Source of the DNA: a bacterium
Lineage (GTDB): Bacteria > Planctomycetota > J058 > JACQDU01
Length of the DNA stretch: 14,514 bases
Assembly: GCA_016200955.1 (NCBI GenBank)
Contig: JACQDU010000094.1
Location: forward strand, 1-14,514
Reading direction: 5' to 3'
Made by a program: the position numbers and the translations under genes. The first letter of the stretch is position 1, and each line of letters starts with the position of its first letter. Positions 1-7,283 of this stretch are shown piece by piece. The notes beneath the pieces are model-generated. The model did not search any database and had not been told where the DNA came from. It was given only the letters and a program-made list of their open reading frames with translations.

Positions 1-821
1 CCGCGATCTACTCCCACGTCGGGAGAGCGCGCCGGATCGGCCTCACGGGACCTCCCGGAGCGGGGAAGTCGACGCTCGTCCAGAGCCTCGCGCTCGAGCT
101 GCGCTCTCGCGGGCAGACGGTCGGCGTCGTCGCCGTCGATCCCACGAGCCCCTTCACGGGAGGAGCGCTCCTCGGCGACCGGATCCGCATGGACAAGGTC
201 GCGACCGACCCCGGCGTCTTCATCCGCAGCATGGCGAGCCGCGGCTCGCTCGGCGGCCTCTCGCGGAAGGCGGGCGAGGCGGCCGACGTGCTCGACGTCT
301 TCGGCCGCGACTGGATCCTCATGGAGACCGTCGGCGTCGGCCAGAGCGAGATCGACATCGCCCAGGCCGCCGACACGACCGTCGTCGTCTTCTCTCCCGA
401 GGTCGGCGACGGAGTGCAGGCCATGAAGGCCGGGCTCATGGAGATCGCCGAGATCATCTGCGTGAACAAGGCCGACCGCGAGGGCGCCGACCGCCTCGTC
501 CGCGACCTCGAGGGCGCGCTCGAGCTGGTGGCGAAGCGCACGTGGTCGCCCGTCGTGGTGAGGACCGTCGCCACAAGGAACCAGGGCACGAAGGAGCTCC
601 TCGCGGCGATCGAGACGCACCGCGCTCACCTCGAGGCTACGGGAGAGCTCGCGAGCCGCCGCGTCCGCCGCGCGCGCAACCGGATCCGCGAGATCGTCGA
701 GGACCGCCTCGTGCGCCGCGCCTGGACCCCCGCTCGCCGGGAGCTCCTCGACCGGCTCGCCGAGCGAGTCGTGCGGGCCGACCTCACGCCTTACGCCGCG
801 GCCGACGAGCTCCTCCGCTAA
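1..821 (+). CDS. meaB: MeaB/ArgK-family GTPase, chaperone of methylmalonyl-CoA mutase (5' end missing)
   Basis: The reading frame is open from base 3 and ends in TAA at 819-821, giving the last 272 residues; the family is usually about 330 residues, so roughly 50-60 N-terminal residues lie outside. The Walker A loop GPPGAGKST is at 48-74. It is followed by the DPTSPFTGGALLGDR stretch, the family signature ETVGVGQSE (G3 region, Glu replacing the usual Asp), and NKAD (G4). The Arg-rich C-terminal helix typical of the dimerisation arm closes the protein. MeaB proteins use GTP hydrolysis to load and protect the B12 cofactor of methylmalonyl-CoA mutase in the cytoplasm. Older annotation as an 'arginine/ornithine transport ATPase, ArgK' is a misnomer. 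The mutase gene would be expected upstream but is not visible. Confidence 0.95.
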   Translation, partial: AIYSHVGRARRIGLTGPPGAGKSTLVQSLALELRSRGQTVGVVAVDPTSPFTGGALLGDRIRMDKVATDPGVFIRSMASRGSLGGLSRKAGEAADVLDVFGRDWILMETVGVGQSEIDIAQAADTTVVVFSPEVGDGVQAMKAGLMEIAEIICVNKADREGADRLVRDLEGALELVAKRTWSPVVVRTVATRNQGTKELLAAIETHRAHLEATGELASRRVRRARNRIREIVEDRLVRRAWTPARRELLDRLAERVVRADLTPYAAADELLR

Positions 822-868
822 AGGAAAGGGCGCGATTCAGCACGGTCTCCCCTCCCGACCTCGCGTGA

Positions 869-975
869 GAACACGAAGGCGCAAAGGCGCGAAGGCGCAA
901 AGAACGTCCCGAAGAAGATGCTCCGTGTCGCCGGCCGAGCCCTTCGCGTCTTCACATCTTCGCGTCTTCGCGTTC
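869..975. repeat. Long imperfect inverted repeat built of CGCAAAG/CGAAG units
   Basis: The left arm 869-902 and right arm 942-975 are 34 nt each. Read as reverse complements they agree at 26 of 34 positions, and all 8 differences are transitions, so many would be G-U wobble pairs in RNA. Each arm is itself a run of about 8-nt units (variants of GCGAAGGC and GCGCAAAG). The loop is 39 nt. Short-unit repeats of this kind occur between genes in many high-GC and environmental bacteria; their function is not established as far as I know. Confidence 0.75.
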
Positions 976-1036
976 CCGACACCGCGCCGAGCGTTCATGG
1001 TCGCGAGTCGCACCATGCTGAATTACGCCCTGTCAT

Positions 1037-1121
1037 CTAGCAGCCGTGAAGAACGACGTTCGAGCCACGGAGGTCACGGAGGTCCCAAGCGAGCGGCAGC
1101 GAGCTCTCAACCGGCTGCTAG
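1037..1121. repeat. CACGGAGGT tandem pair bracketed by a perfect 10-bp inverted repeat
   Basis: CTAGCAGCCG at 1037-1046 is exactly complementary to CGGCTGCTAG at 1112-1121. Between them CACGGAGGT occurs twice back to back (1066-1074 and 1075-1083), and CCGTG at 1044-1048 can also pair with CACGG at 1066-1070. The structure may be a small folded intergenic element; no function is known to me. Confidence 0.55.
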
Positions 1122-1172
1122 GCGAGGCTCACGCCGACGGAGCGTCCGCGGGACATGGAGTGAAAGACGTTC

Positions 1173-1239
1173 ACCACGGAGACACCGAGGCACGGAGAAA
1201 CGCCGCTCCGGCATCTCCCCTCTCTCGTGCCTCCGTGGT
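1173..1239. repeat. CACGGAG-type hairpin adjoining the hflX stop codon
   Basis: The left arm 1173-1185 and right arm 1227-1239 pair at 12 of 13 positions (ACCACGGAG..CAC against GTGCCTCCGTGGT). The left side continues with a further degenerate CACGGAG unit to 1197. The right arm touches the hflX stop codon (1239-1241, minus strand), so the hairpin would form directly behind the hflX reading frame. It could act as a terminator or an mRNA-end stabiliser, but there is no obvious T-run, so this role is a guess. Confidence 0.6.
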
Positions 1240-2606
1240 CATGGCGCGGCCTCGGGCTTTTCACCCGGAGAAGCGACGAGCTCCGCCTTCGCGAGAGCCG
1301 CTTCCGTCTCGATCGCGGGAGGCTCGAGCTCGCGCAAGCGGACGCGCTTCCGGTCGCGCGCGCGCGCCGCGGCCTGCTCCACCGAGCGCTTCCGCGTCCT
1401 GAGCACGAGGCGGAGCGTCTCCTTCTCGATCGAACGCTCGCTCGGCTCCGCGAGGGCCTCGAGCGCGGCGATCGCGGCGCCCTCTCTCACGTCGATCTGG
1501 ACCTCGTAGAGGCCCTCGTGGCGTATCGCGAGCGTCGCGACCTCGGAGGCGAGGCGCTCGATCCCCTCGCCGGTCCGCGCGGAGATCGGGATCGTCCGCG
1601 GGAGCCGCCGCTCGAGGAAAGCGAGGAGCGCGCGGTCCTCGATCCGGTCGATCTTGTTGAGCACCGTGAGCTCGGGCTTCCCCGTGGCGCCGATCTGCTC
1701 GAGGACGGTGCGGACGGCCTCCGCCTGCAGGAGAGGATCGGGGTTCGAGGCGTCCACGACGTGCAGGAGGAGGTCGGCCGTGAGCACCTCCTCGAGCGTG
1801 GCGTGGAAGCTCTCGACGAGCCGGTGGGGCAAGTTGCTGATGAACCCGACGGTGTCCGAGACGAGGACGTGCCGCCTCGGCGCGACCTTCCACGGGCGCG
1901 TGCGCGTGTCGAGCGTCGCGAAGAGCTGGTCGGCGACGTAGACGCCGGCTCCCGTGAGGGCGTTCATGAGAGTCGACTTGCCGGCGTTCGTGTAGCCGAC
2001 GATCGCCACGGAGAAGGCGTCGCGCGTCGCGACCTCGCGCTCCTTCCTCGCCCGGATCTCCTTGAGCTCGCGCTTGAGCGCGTGGATCTGGTCGCGGATG
2101 AGCCGCTTGTCCGTCTCGAGCTGCTTCTCGCCGGGCCCTCGGAAGCCGACGCCTCCCAGGTGAGACCACATGCGGCGGAGGCGCGGGAGCGAGTACTCGA
2201 GCTGGGCGAGCTCCACCTGGAGCTTCGCCTGGGGCGTGCGCGCGTTCTGGGCGAAGATGTCGAGGATGAGCTCCGTCCGGTCGATCACCTTCTTCTCGAG
2301 CGCCTTCTCGAGGTTCCGGGACTGTCCGGGCGAGAGGTCGTTGTCCGAGATCACGGTGTCCGCGCCGGACTCGGTGACGACCTGCTTCAAGCGCGCGACG
2401 GTCCCCTTGCCGACGTAGGTCGCGGGGTCGGGCTTCTCGCGCTTCTGGACGACCTCTCCCACGACGTTCACGCGGGCGGTGTCCGCGAGGGCGTGGAGCT
2501 CGTCGAGCGGCTTCTCGAGCTTCCGCCTCGGGTCGTCGGGGAGGAGGGCGGAGAGGAGGACGCACTTCTCGGGCGGCTTTTTGGGATCGACGGGTTTCTT
2601 CGTCAA
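1239..2606 (-). CDS. hflX: GTPase HflX, ribosome-associated
   Basis: 455 residues, a normal length for HflX. The N-terminal HflX domain contains the family stretch YVGKGTVARL and, around residues 150-165, the Gly-rich loop GGVGFRGPGEKQLETD. The GTPase domain has G1 GYTNAGKST (204-212), the FATLDTRTR switch, G3 DTVGFI (251-256) and G4 NKID (317-320), followed by a C-terminal extension rich in Arg and Ala. HflX binds the 50S subunit and splits or rescues stalled ribosomes, especially under heat stress. The start is TTG (2604-2606), preceded by GGAGG at 2611-2615 with a short 4-nt gap; no ATG or GTG fits better. It lies 79 bp downstream of the GH113-like gene on the same strand and converges with meaB. 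Confidence 0.96.
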   Translation of the reverse strand: MTKKPVDPKKPPEKCVLLSALLPDDPRRKLEKPLDELHALADTARVNVVGEVVQKREKPDPATYVGKGTVARLKQVVTESGADTVISDNDLSPGQSRNLEKALEKKVIDRTELILDIFAQNARTPQAKLQVELAQLEYSLPRLRRMWSHLGGVGFRGPGEKQLETDKRLIRDQIHALKRELKEIRARKEREVATRDAFSVAIVGYTNAGKSTLMNALTGAGVYVADQLFATLDTRTRPWKVAPRRHVLVSDTVGFISNLPHRLVESFHATLEEVLTADLLLHVVDASNPDPLLQAEAVRTVLEQIGATGKPELTVLNKIDRIEDRALLAFLERRLPRTIPISARTGEGIERLASEVATLAIRHEGLYEVQIDVREGAAIAALEALAEPSERSIEKETLRLVLRTRKRSVEQAAARARDRKRVRLRELEPPAIETEAALAKAELVASPGEKPEAAP

Positions 2607-2640
2607 GGGACCTCCGAGGAGGAGTCGAGCGAGGAAGTTA

Positions 2641-2672
2641 ACGCAAAGAGACGAAGACGCAAAGACGCAAAG
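2641..2672. repeat. ACGCAAAG short tandem repeat
   Basis: ACGCAAAG occurs at 2641-2648, 2657-2664 and 2665-2672, with the shortened unit ACGAAG at 2651-2656. It is the same family as the left arm of the hairpin at 869-975, but here no matching right arm is visible. It sits in the 79-bp gap between the glycosidase gene and hflX. Confidence 0.65.
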
Positions 2673-2685
2673 GGGTTCCTCGCGC

Positions 2686-3768
2686 TCAGCGACTCCGCTC
2701 GACGAAGCGAATGTCGTCGAAGAACCGCCGGATCAGCTCCTCTGCCGGCTTTCCTCGAGGCGTGTAACGGGAGTCGAGCGCCCCTCCCTCGCCCCACCAC
2801 TCGTAGAAGAAGACTCCCGAGAGGTCGCGCTCGGGGGCCCACGTCGCCAGGAAGGCCTCGTAACAGCGCCGCTGCTCCTCGAGGTCGACCTCTCGCTCCG
2901 CGGTGTAATCCCAGGGATGCAAGGAGGCGTCGCGCTGGCTCGCGTAGCCGACCTCGGTGAACACGAGCGGCTTCGCCGGCCACGTCGAGCGGTGCCAGCT
3001 CGAGAGGGTGTCGCGCACGCGCTCCCAGCCCGAACGGAGCGCGCGGTCGCTCGCTCCCGGCGATGACGCGAGCTCGTTGTAGCCGGTCACGCCGATCACG
3101 TCGATCGTCTCCCAGAGAGTCACGGCCTCGTAGTCGTCCCAGTTCGCGCTGTAAGCGAGCTTCCCGGAGAAGACCGCTCGCACCCGCGGGATGAGCTCCT
3201 TCCAGGCATCCGTCTCGCGGTCCGCCCACGCGAGCTCGGAGCCCACGCAGAAGATCGACGCGTGCGCGCGTTCCGCGAGCTCCGCCCAGCTCACGATCTC
3301 GCTCGAGTAAGCACGGAACCACGCGCGCCGGTCGGGCGGCGAGAGCGAGCCGCGCCATTCGCCCTTCGCCGGGCGATCGAGGACGACGATCGGCATGACG
3401 AGAGTCGAGAGACCGCGCGCGCGCGCCGCCTCGAGAGTGCGCCGGACCGTCGCCTCGGACGGCGTCCGGCGCCCGCGGCGCGGTGCCCCGGAGCGCGCGT
3501 TCTCCTGGTCGAGGTGGAAGACCACGGAGACGTGCGAGACGCCGAGGCGCGTCGCGACCTCGTCGATCTCGCGCGTGTAGTCGGCTTCCGGGTCCTCGTC
3601 GTGGAGCGTGACGCACACGCCTCGCAGGAAGGGAGCCTGCCGTCTCACGGGAAGAACGCCGAGCGCCTCGCGCGAGCGAGGCTGCGGCCGCTCCGATGCG
3701 AGCGACGCGAACGCGAGCCCGAAGACGAGCGCGAGGAAGGCGACGCGGGTGACGCTGGCCGCACGCAT
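2686..3768 (-). CDS. Exported GH113-like TIM-barrel glycosidase
   Basis: 360 residues from the ATG at 3766-3768. The frame stays open further upstream to 3912, but that part is Arg-rich and lacks domain character, whereas this start gives a clean signal peptide (MRAAS, then a hydrophobic core VAFLALVFGLAFASLA, cut near residue 27). The barrel begins at GVCVTLHDEDP. The two residues expected to catalyse are Glu178 in CVGSELAW (acid/base) and Glu272 in FTEVGY (nucleophile), placed as in GH113 beta-mannanases and related GTA-type TIM barrels. The C-terminal FFYEWWGEGG closes the active site. Substrate is not predictable from sequence; a mannan-type polysaccharide is the family precedent. The Shine-Dalgarno upstream of the start is weak. 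Confidence 0.8.
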   Translation of the reverse strand: MRAASVTRVAFLALVFGLAFASLASERPQPRSREALGVLPVRRQAPFLRGVCVTLHDEDPEADYTREIDEVATRLGVSHVSVVFHLDQENARSGAPRRGRRTPSEATVRRTLEAARARGLSTLVMPIVVLDRPAKGEWRGSLSPPDRRAWFRAYSSEIVSWAELAERAHASIFCVGSELAWADRETDAWKELIPRVRAVFSGKLAYSANWDDYEAVTLWETIDVIGVTGYNELASSPGASDRALRSGWERVRDTLSSWHRSTWPAKPLVFTEVGYASQRDASLHPWDYTAEREVDLEEQRRCYEAFLATWAPERDLSGVFFYEWWGEGGALDSRYTPRGKPAEELIRRFFDDIRFVERSR

Positions 3769-4102
3769 GGCTCTATCGTAGTGCCTGGCTGCCTCGCCGC
3801 GAAGCCGGCCGGCCCGCTCAACGGCCTCGCCGTTCATCGCGTCACGGCGGCGTGATACGAGCGCATCGCTTGTTCCCCACGACGACCTGGTCGACGATCC
3901 GGGGCGCTGCATCGAATGACCAGCAGGCGCTCGACCTCTTCGCGCGTCTCTACCGAGGGCCCGTCCTGGCGTTCACGCTGGCGCCAACTCGCGTGACGTT
4001 CGTGACATGAGCTCGCGCGGAAAAAAAGCGGCGCGCGATGCAAGAAAATCGATCGAGACGCACCCGTGAACCGCGCGATCTGCCCTCGGGTAGACGAGGG
4101 GC
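3769..4102. other. Divergent intergenic region with promoters expected on both sides
   Basis: The 334 bp separate the divergently transcribed glycosidase (minus) and pseudopilin (plus) genes, so promoters for both should lie here; I cannot assign -35/-10 boxes with confidence. The plus strand contains the sigma-factor remnant at 3852-4010. After it, 4011-4102 holds an A7 tract (4021-4027) flanked by GC-rich complementary stretches and a GAGGGG Shine-Dalgarno-like stretch just before the ATG at 4103. Confidence 0.6.
3852..4010 (+). pseudogene. Truncated N-terminus of an ECF-type RNA polymerase sigma factor
   Basis: A 52-codon frame runs from GTG (3852) to TGA (4008-4010). Its translation contains FPTTTWSTIRGAA, then NDQQALDLFARLYRGPVLAF. 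This order (a TTxWS motif, a short helix, then a Leu-rich stretch ending in 'LYxxPVLAF') matches the N-terminus of the ECF-like sigma factors abundant in Planctomycetota and relatives, up to the start of region 2. After LAF the resemblance stops and the frame ends; none of the remaining sigma region 2 or region 4 is visible in any frame before the next gene at 4103. It is therefore most likely a decayed fragment. A functional 52-residue protein is possible but unsupported, and the Shine-Dalgarno is weak. Confidence 0.45.
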
Positions 4103-7100
4103 ATGTCCAGGAGCATCTCGAGGCAAGATCGCGGCGCTGCGCTCGTCCTGAGCGTCGGGACGGTGGCCTTGCTCGCGCTGCTCGTCGCCGTCTTCTCGAC
4201 CCTCTCGCGCATCGAGCTCCGCGCGTCCCGGAACTACCGCGACGCGGAGCGGACTCGCCTCATCGCGTGGTCGGGAGTCGAGCGCGCGAAGTTCGAGCTC
4301 CGGCGGGCGGCCGGGACGACCGGCTACCCGCTCCCGTGGCTCGCGTACTACCCCGACGCGATGGTCGCGCCGCCGCCGGTCGAGCTCGCGAAGCTCCCGA
4401 GCTTCCGCCTCGATCTCTCTCCCGTCCCCGCGGCGCTCGCCGAGGGAACGACGCTCCCGTGGCCCTCGGGGATCATGGGCTCGACGTACTACGAGGACCG
4501 CGACAACAGGGAGCTCGGCGGCGACTACTACGTCCTGCGCGTCGTGGACAACAACTCGCTCATCCACGTGAACGACGGGAACCCTCACCTGGGGAAGATG
4601 CTCGCGAACCTGGGGCGCGCCGCCGGAGCGCCGGGCTGGGTCGCCCTGGGCACGCGGATCCTGACCGCTCGCCCGAAGAACGGCTTCCGCCGCATCGAGG
4701 AGCTGCGAGGCGTGCTCGATCCCGAGGACTACGAGAGGGTCTCTCCCTTCCTCGCCTGCTCGGCTCACGTGGACAAGAAGGTCGTCGAGTGCGGCGAGCA
4801 ACCCGGCCTTCCCGGCCAGCCGGTCGTCCGGCACTCGAGGCTCCGGCTCCAGCCGCGCGCTCCCGTGAACGTGAACCTCGCGCAGTTCCCCGTGCTCGTG
4901 GCCGCTCTCTGCGGGATCGGGTGCGACGGGAGCCCCGGGAGCCCCGCGGAGGAGGTCTCCTTCCAGCAAGCGACCGATCTCGCGTGGGCGATCATCGACT
5001 ACCGGAAGAACCCGACGATCGCCACGAGCGCCGACCTCGAGGGGGACGGCGGGGCGAGCCCGGATCCGACGCTCACCGGGACTCCGGGGACGCCCAAGGC
5101 CGGCTTCCAGAAATGGGCGGAGGTCGCGAAGTTCTTGAAGCTGCACGGCTCGCTCTCGCCGCGCCTCCAGTCGGCGGTGCTCGCGAACGCGAACCCCAAC
5201 ACCGACCTCAACAAGCTCTGCCCGGACCTCGCGATCTACAGGGCGGTGGACAAGTACGACCTCACGGCGGCGACGACGGAGCTCAGCTTCTCCGCCGGGG
5301 GAATCTTCACGATCGAGTCGCTCGGCGTGATGCTGGGACCGGACGGCGAGCCCGTCGCCGAGGCCAAGGTCCGCTCGGTCGTCCGCGCCTTCGAGCGCTA
5401 CACCGAGACGACGCAGGCCGACTTCGAGCAGGACCGCGTCGACGTTCGTCGGCTTCCTGGGACGGGACATGGACGGCGCCTTCGCCGACGGCGCGCCGTG
5501 CCGCGCGCTCCCGTTCGCCGAAGCGTCCGCGGCTCGCGGCACGGTGTCGAGAGCGCGATCGCTTCCGACCGATCTGAGCGTGATCGATCCGGCGGCGACG
5601 GGTCTCGAGGGCGACGTGAGCTTCGCGCGGGGAAGCGACCTCCTGCCCCTCGGCGCCTTCCTCGGGCGGGCCGATCCGCACACCGGAGCGCCGCGTTGCC
5701 TGGCGTTTCCCCAGGCGGACGACGTGTCCCGGCGCGGCGTCCTGAAGACCGACGTCCGCACGGTGCCGGCGATCACCTTCCGGGCCACGGACTCGTTGAA
5801 CGGCAAGCTCGTCCTGGACGCGCGGGTCAAGGTCCCGAGCTGGATGAAGGAGAGGGTCAACGCCCACACCTTCGAGCTGTGGTTCAAGCCCGCTCTCCCG
5901 GACTCGGCGGCGCGCGGCACGACGCGCTCCGCCGCGCCGCGGAAGCAGGTGCTCCTCGCGTGGGAGAGCGGCGAGCCGGAGAAGCCCGACATGAGCTCGG
6001 CCACCGCGCTCGTGCAGCAAGCGGCCCAGGGCAAGACCTGGGGGAGCCGCGCGACCTGCAAGCTCTGGCTCGAGCCCGATCCTGGGAGAGACCCCGTCGC
6101 CTTCACGCTCAAGGCGCGTTTCACCGTGGATCCCCCGGCCTCCGCGCGGGAGCCGAGGCCGTTCGACACCACGTGGACGGCGACGACGACGGTGCGCGGC
6201 GGAACGTGGCACCACGCCGTCCTCGCGTTCCACGCGCGCAACCAGAGAGAGGCGCCTTATCCCACGAAGCACGTCCAGGTCTTCCAGGACGGAGTCGAGC
6301 TCAAGAGCTGGGCCGGGAGCGAACCGGACGCGGGCTCCGCTCCCGGGATCGACGCGAGCGGCTGGCCGAGCGAGGTCGACACGGAGTCGCTCATCCTGAG
6401 AGACGTGTTGCTCGCGTCGGCTCCCATGCTCGGCACCGACCGCGCCACGCTCGAGACATTCGCCCCGGGCGTCATGTTCCCGGAGGAGCCGATCTACGGG
6501 AAGGTGCACCCCGTCGAGATCCCCGTGGGCAAGAAGCCGATCCGCATCGGGAGGGACCTGTCCGACCAGGACCCGTCTCCCTTCCTCGGGCTCGTCGACA
6601 ACGTCATCTTCCAGGGGCGGGTCCACAAGCGCGCCGACGAGGTCCTCGAGCGCTTCGACACCTGGCGGCCCTCGCTCGACCCGGCGGACCCCGCGAGGAC
6701 CTGGAGGGACCCCGCTCGTCCCAACAAGCCCGTCTTCCAGAGCGCCCCCGACGGCAGGAGCCTCGCGGACCCGCAGTCGCTCACGTTCAGGAAGCACACG
6801 CCCGCGCTCGAGTGGGATATCCCGATCCAGGTCGTCTCCTTCGAGTGGACGGCGTGGAAGGACAACCCGAACCCCCACGACCCGAGCGGCCTCTCTTACA
6901 TCGACATCGGGGCCGTTTGACTGCGTTTCGGCTGGTGCCCGGGGGGCACCACGGGCTCAGGCGCGCTCTCGCTCCCCACGACCAGGAGGACCGACTACCA
7001 CGCGACGGACCGGGCCGGCTGGACGGGGAGGCTCGAGCACGCTCCCTACGCCGCGCTCACGAACGGCTTCAAGGTCCCGGGCCGCGGACCGGATCCCCGC

Positions 7101-7283
7101 TCGAGCGCCTTCGACGCCCGGCCGAACGAGAGGCTCTTCTACTGCGTCGAGATCACGCCGACGTACGACCGCTCGGGGCGCCTCGGAACCGACCGCATGG
7201 CGCCGATCCTCGACGACGTCCAGGTCGTCTACATGCGCTGGGACACCGTGACCGTGATCGAGGAGGTGGACTGTGTGGACTGA
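4103..7283 (+). CDS. GspK/PilX-like pseudopilin fused to a LamG domain (frameshifted, with an in-frame TGA)
   Basis: About 1060 codons in total. The N-terminus (MSRSISRQDRGAALVLS, then a long hydrophobic helix) is prepilin-like and lacks Glu at position 5, as GspK/PilX proteins do. GspK features follow: an HhH-like segment NGFRRIEELRGVLDPEDY (from residue 193) and VNVNLAQFPVLVAAL (from 255), like the 'NVNTA' motif of GspK. Near 5442 the coding sense moves to the next frame, continuing TFVGFLGRDMDGAF. That part contains a LamG/concanavalin-like domain (about 5760-6620, with HTFELWFKP, GTWHHAVLAF and QVFQDGVELKSW). A TGA at 6918-6920 interrupts it, and the same frame then continues to TGA 7281-7283. 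Frame choice is supported because the next gene starts inside its last codons. Probably a surface or pilus-tip protein; whether it is functional is unclear. Confidence 0.7.
5438..5447 (+). other. Frameshift site in the pseudopilin-LamG gene
   Basis: Upstream, the coding frame reads FEQDRVD ending at GAC 5441-5443. Downstream, sense resumes one base later (TFVGFLGRDMD, from ACG at 5442 or TTC at 5445), so the sequence has one base too many or two too few. The frame used upstream stays open to 7501 but is Arg-rich and nonsensical. No slippery heptamer or strong stimulatory hairpin is evident, so mutation or assembly error is likelier than programmed shifting. Confidence 0.7.
6918..6951 (+). other. 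In-frame TGA followed by a perfect 8-bp hairpin
   Basis: TGA at 6918-6920 splits an otherwise continuous frame: SYIDIGAV before it and LRFGWCPGGTTGSG after it. Downstream, TGGTGCCC (6933-6940) and GGGCACCA (6944-6951) form a perfect 8-bp stem with a GGG loop whose first base is 20 nt after the TGA. Bacterial SECIS elements are small hairpins at about this distance with a G at the start of the loop. In GC-rich DNA such hairpins arise often by chance, and a simple nonsense change or base-call error is the default reading. Confidence 0.6.
7261..7266 (+). promoter_or_regulatory. Shine-Dalgarno AGGAGG of the 355-aa secreted protein gene
   Basis: AGGAGG stands 6 nt before the GTG at 7273 and decides that start. 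It lies inside the end of the preceding gene, whose TGA is at 7281-7283, so the two genes overlap and are probably translationally coupled. This also confirms the frame of the preceding gene's C-terminus. Confidence 0.85.

Larger units (their letters stand above)
822..1238. other. Convergent intergenic gap filled with hairpin repeats
   Basis: The 417 bp between the 3' ends of meaB (plus) and hflX (minus) hold no convincing gene: the open frames here are Arg/Ser-rich and read through the repeats. It contains three repeat structures listed separately: an imperfect hairpin of CGCAAAG/CGAAG units (869-975), tandem CACGGAGGT units bracketed by a 10-bp inverted repeat (1037-1121), and a CACGGAG hairpin ending at the hflX stop codon (1173-1239). 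Between two converging genes such hairpins could end transcription from both sides, but I see no T-tract after any of them. Confidence 0.75.

Noticed and set aside
869..1239. CRISPR array in the repeat-rich gap
   Set aside because: Units are 8-9 nt, imperfect, without regular spacers, and form inverted rather than directly repeated structures.
3769..3912. Longer N-terminus for the glycosidase (start at 3912)
   Set aside because: It would put 48 Arg-rich residues before a clean signal peptide; the ATG at 3768 gives a proper secreted protein.
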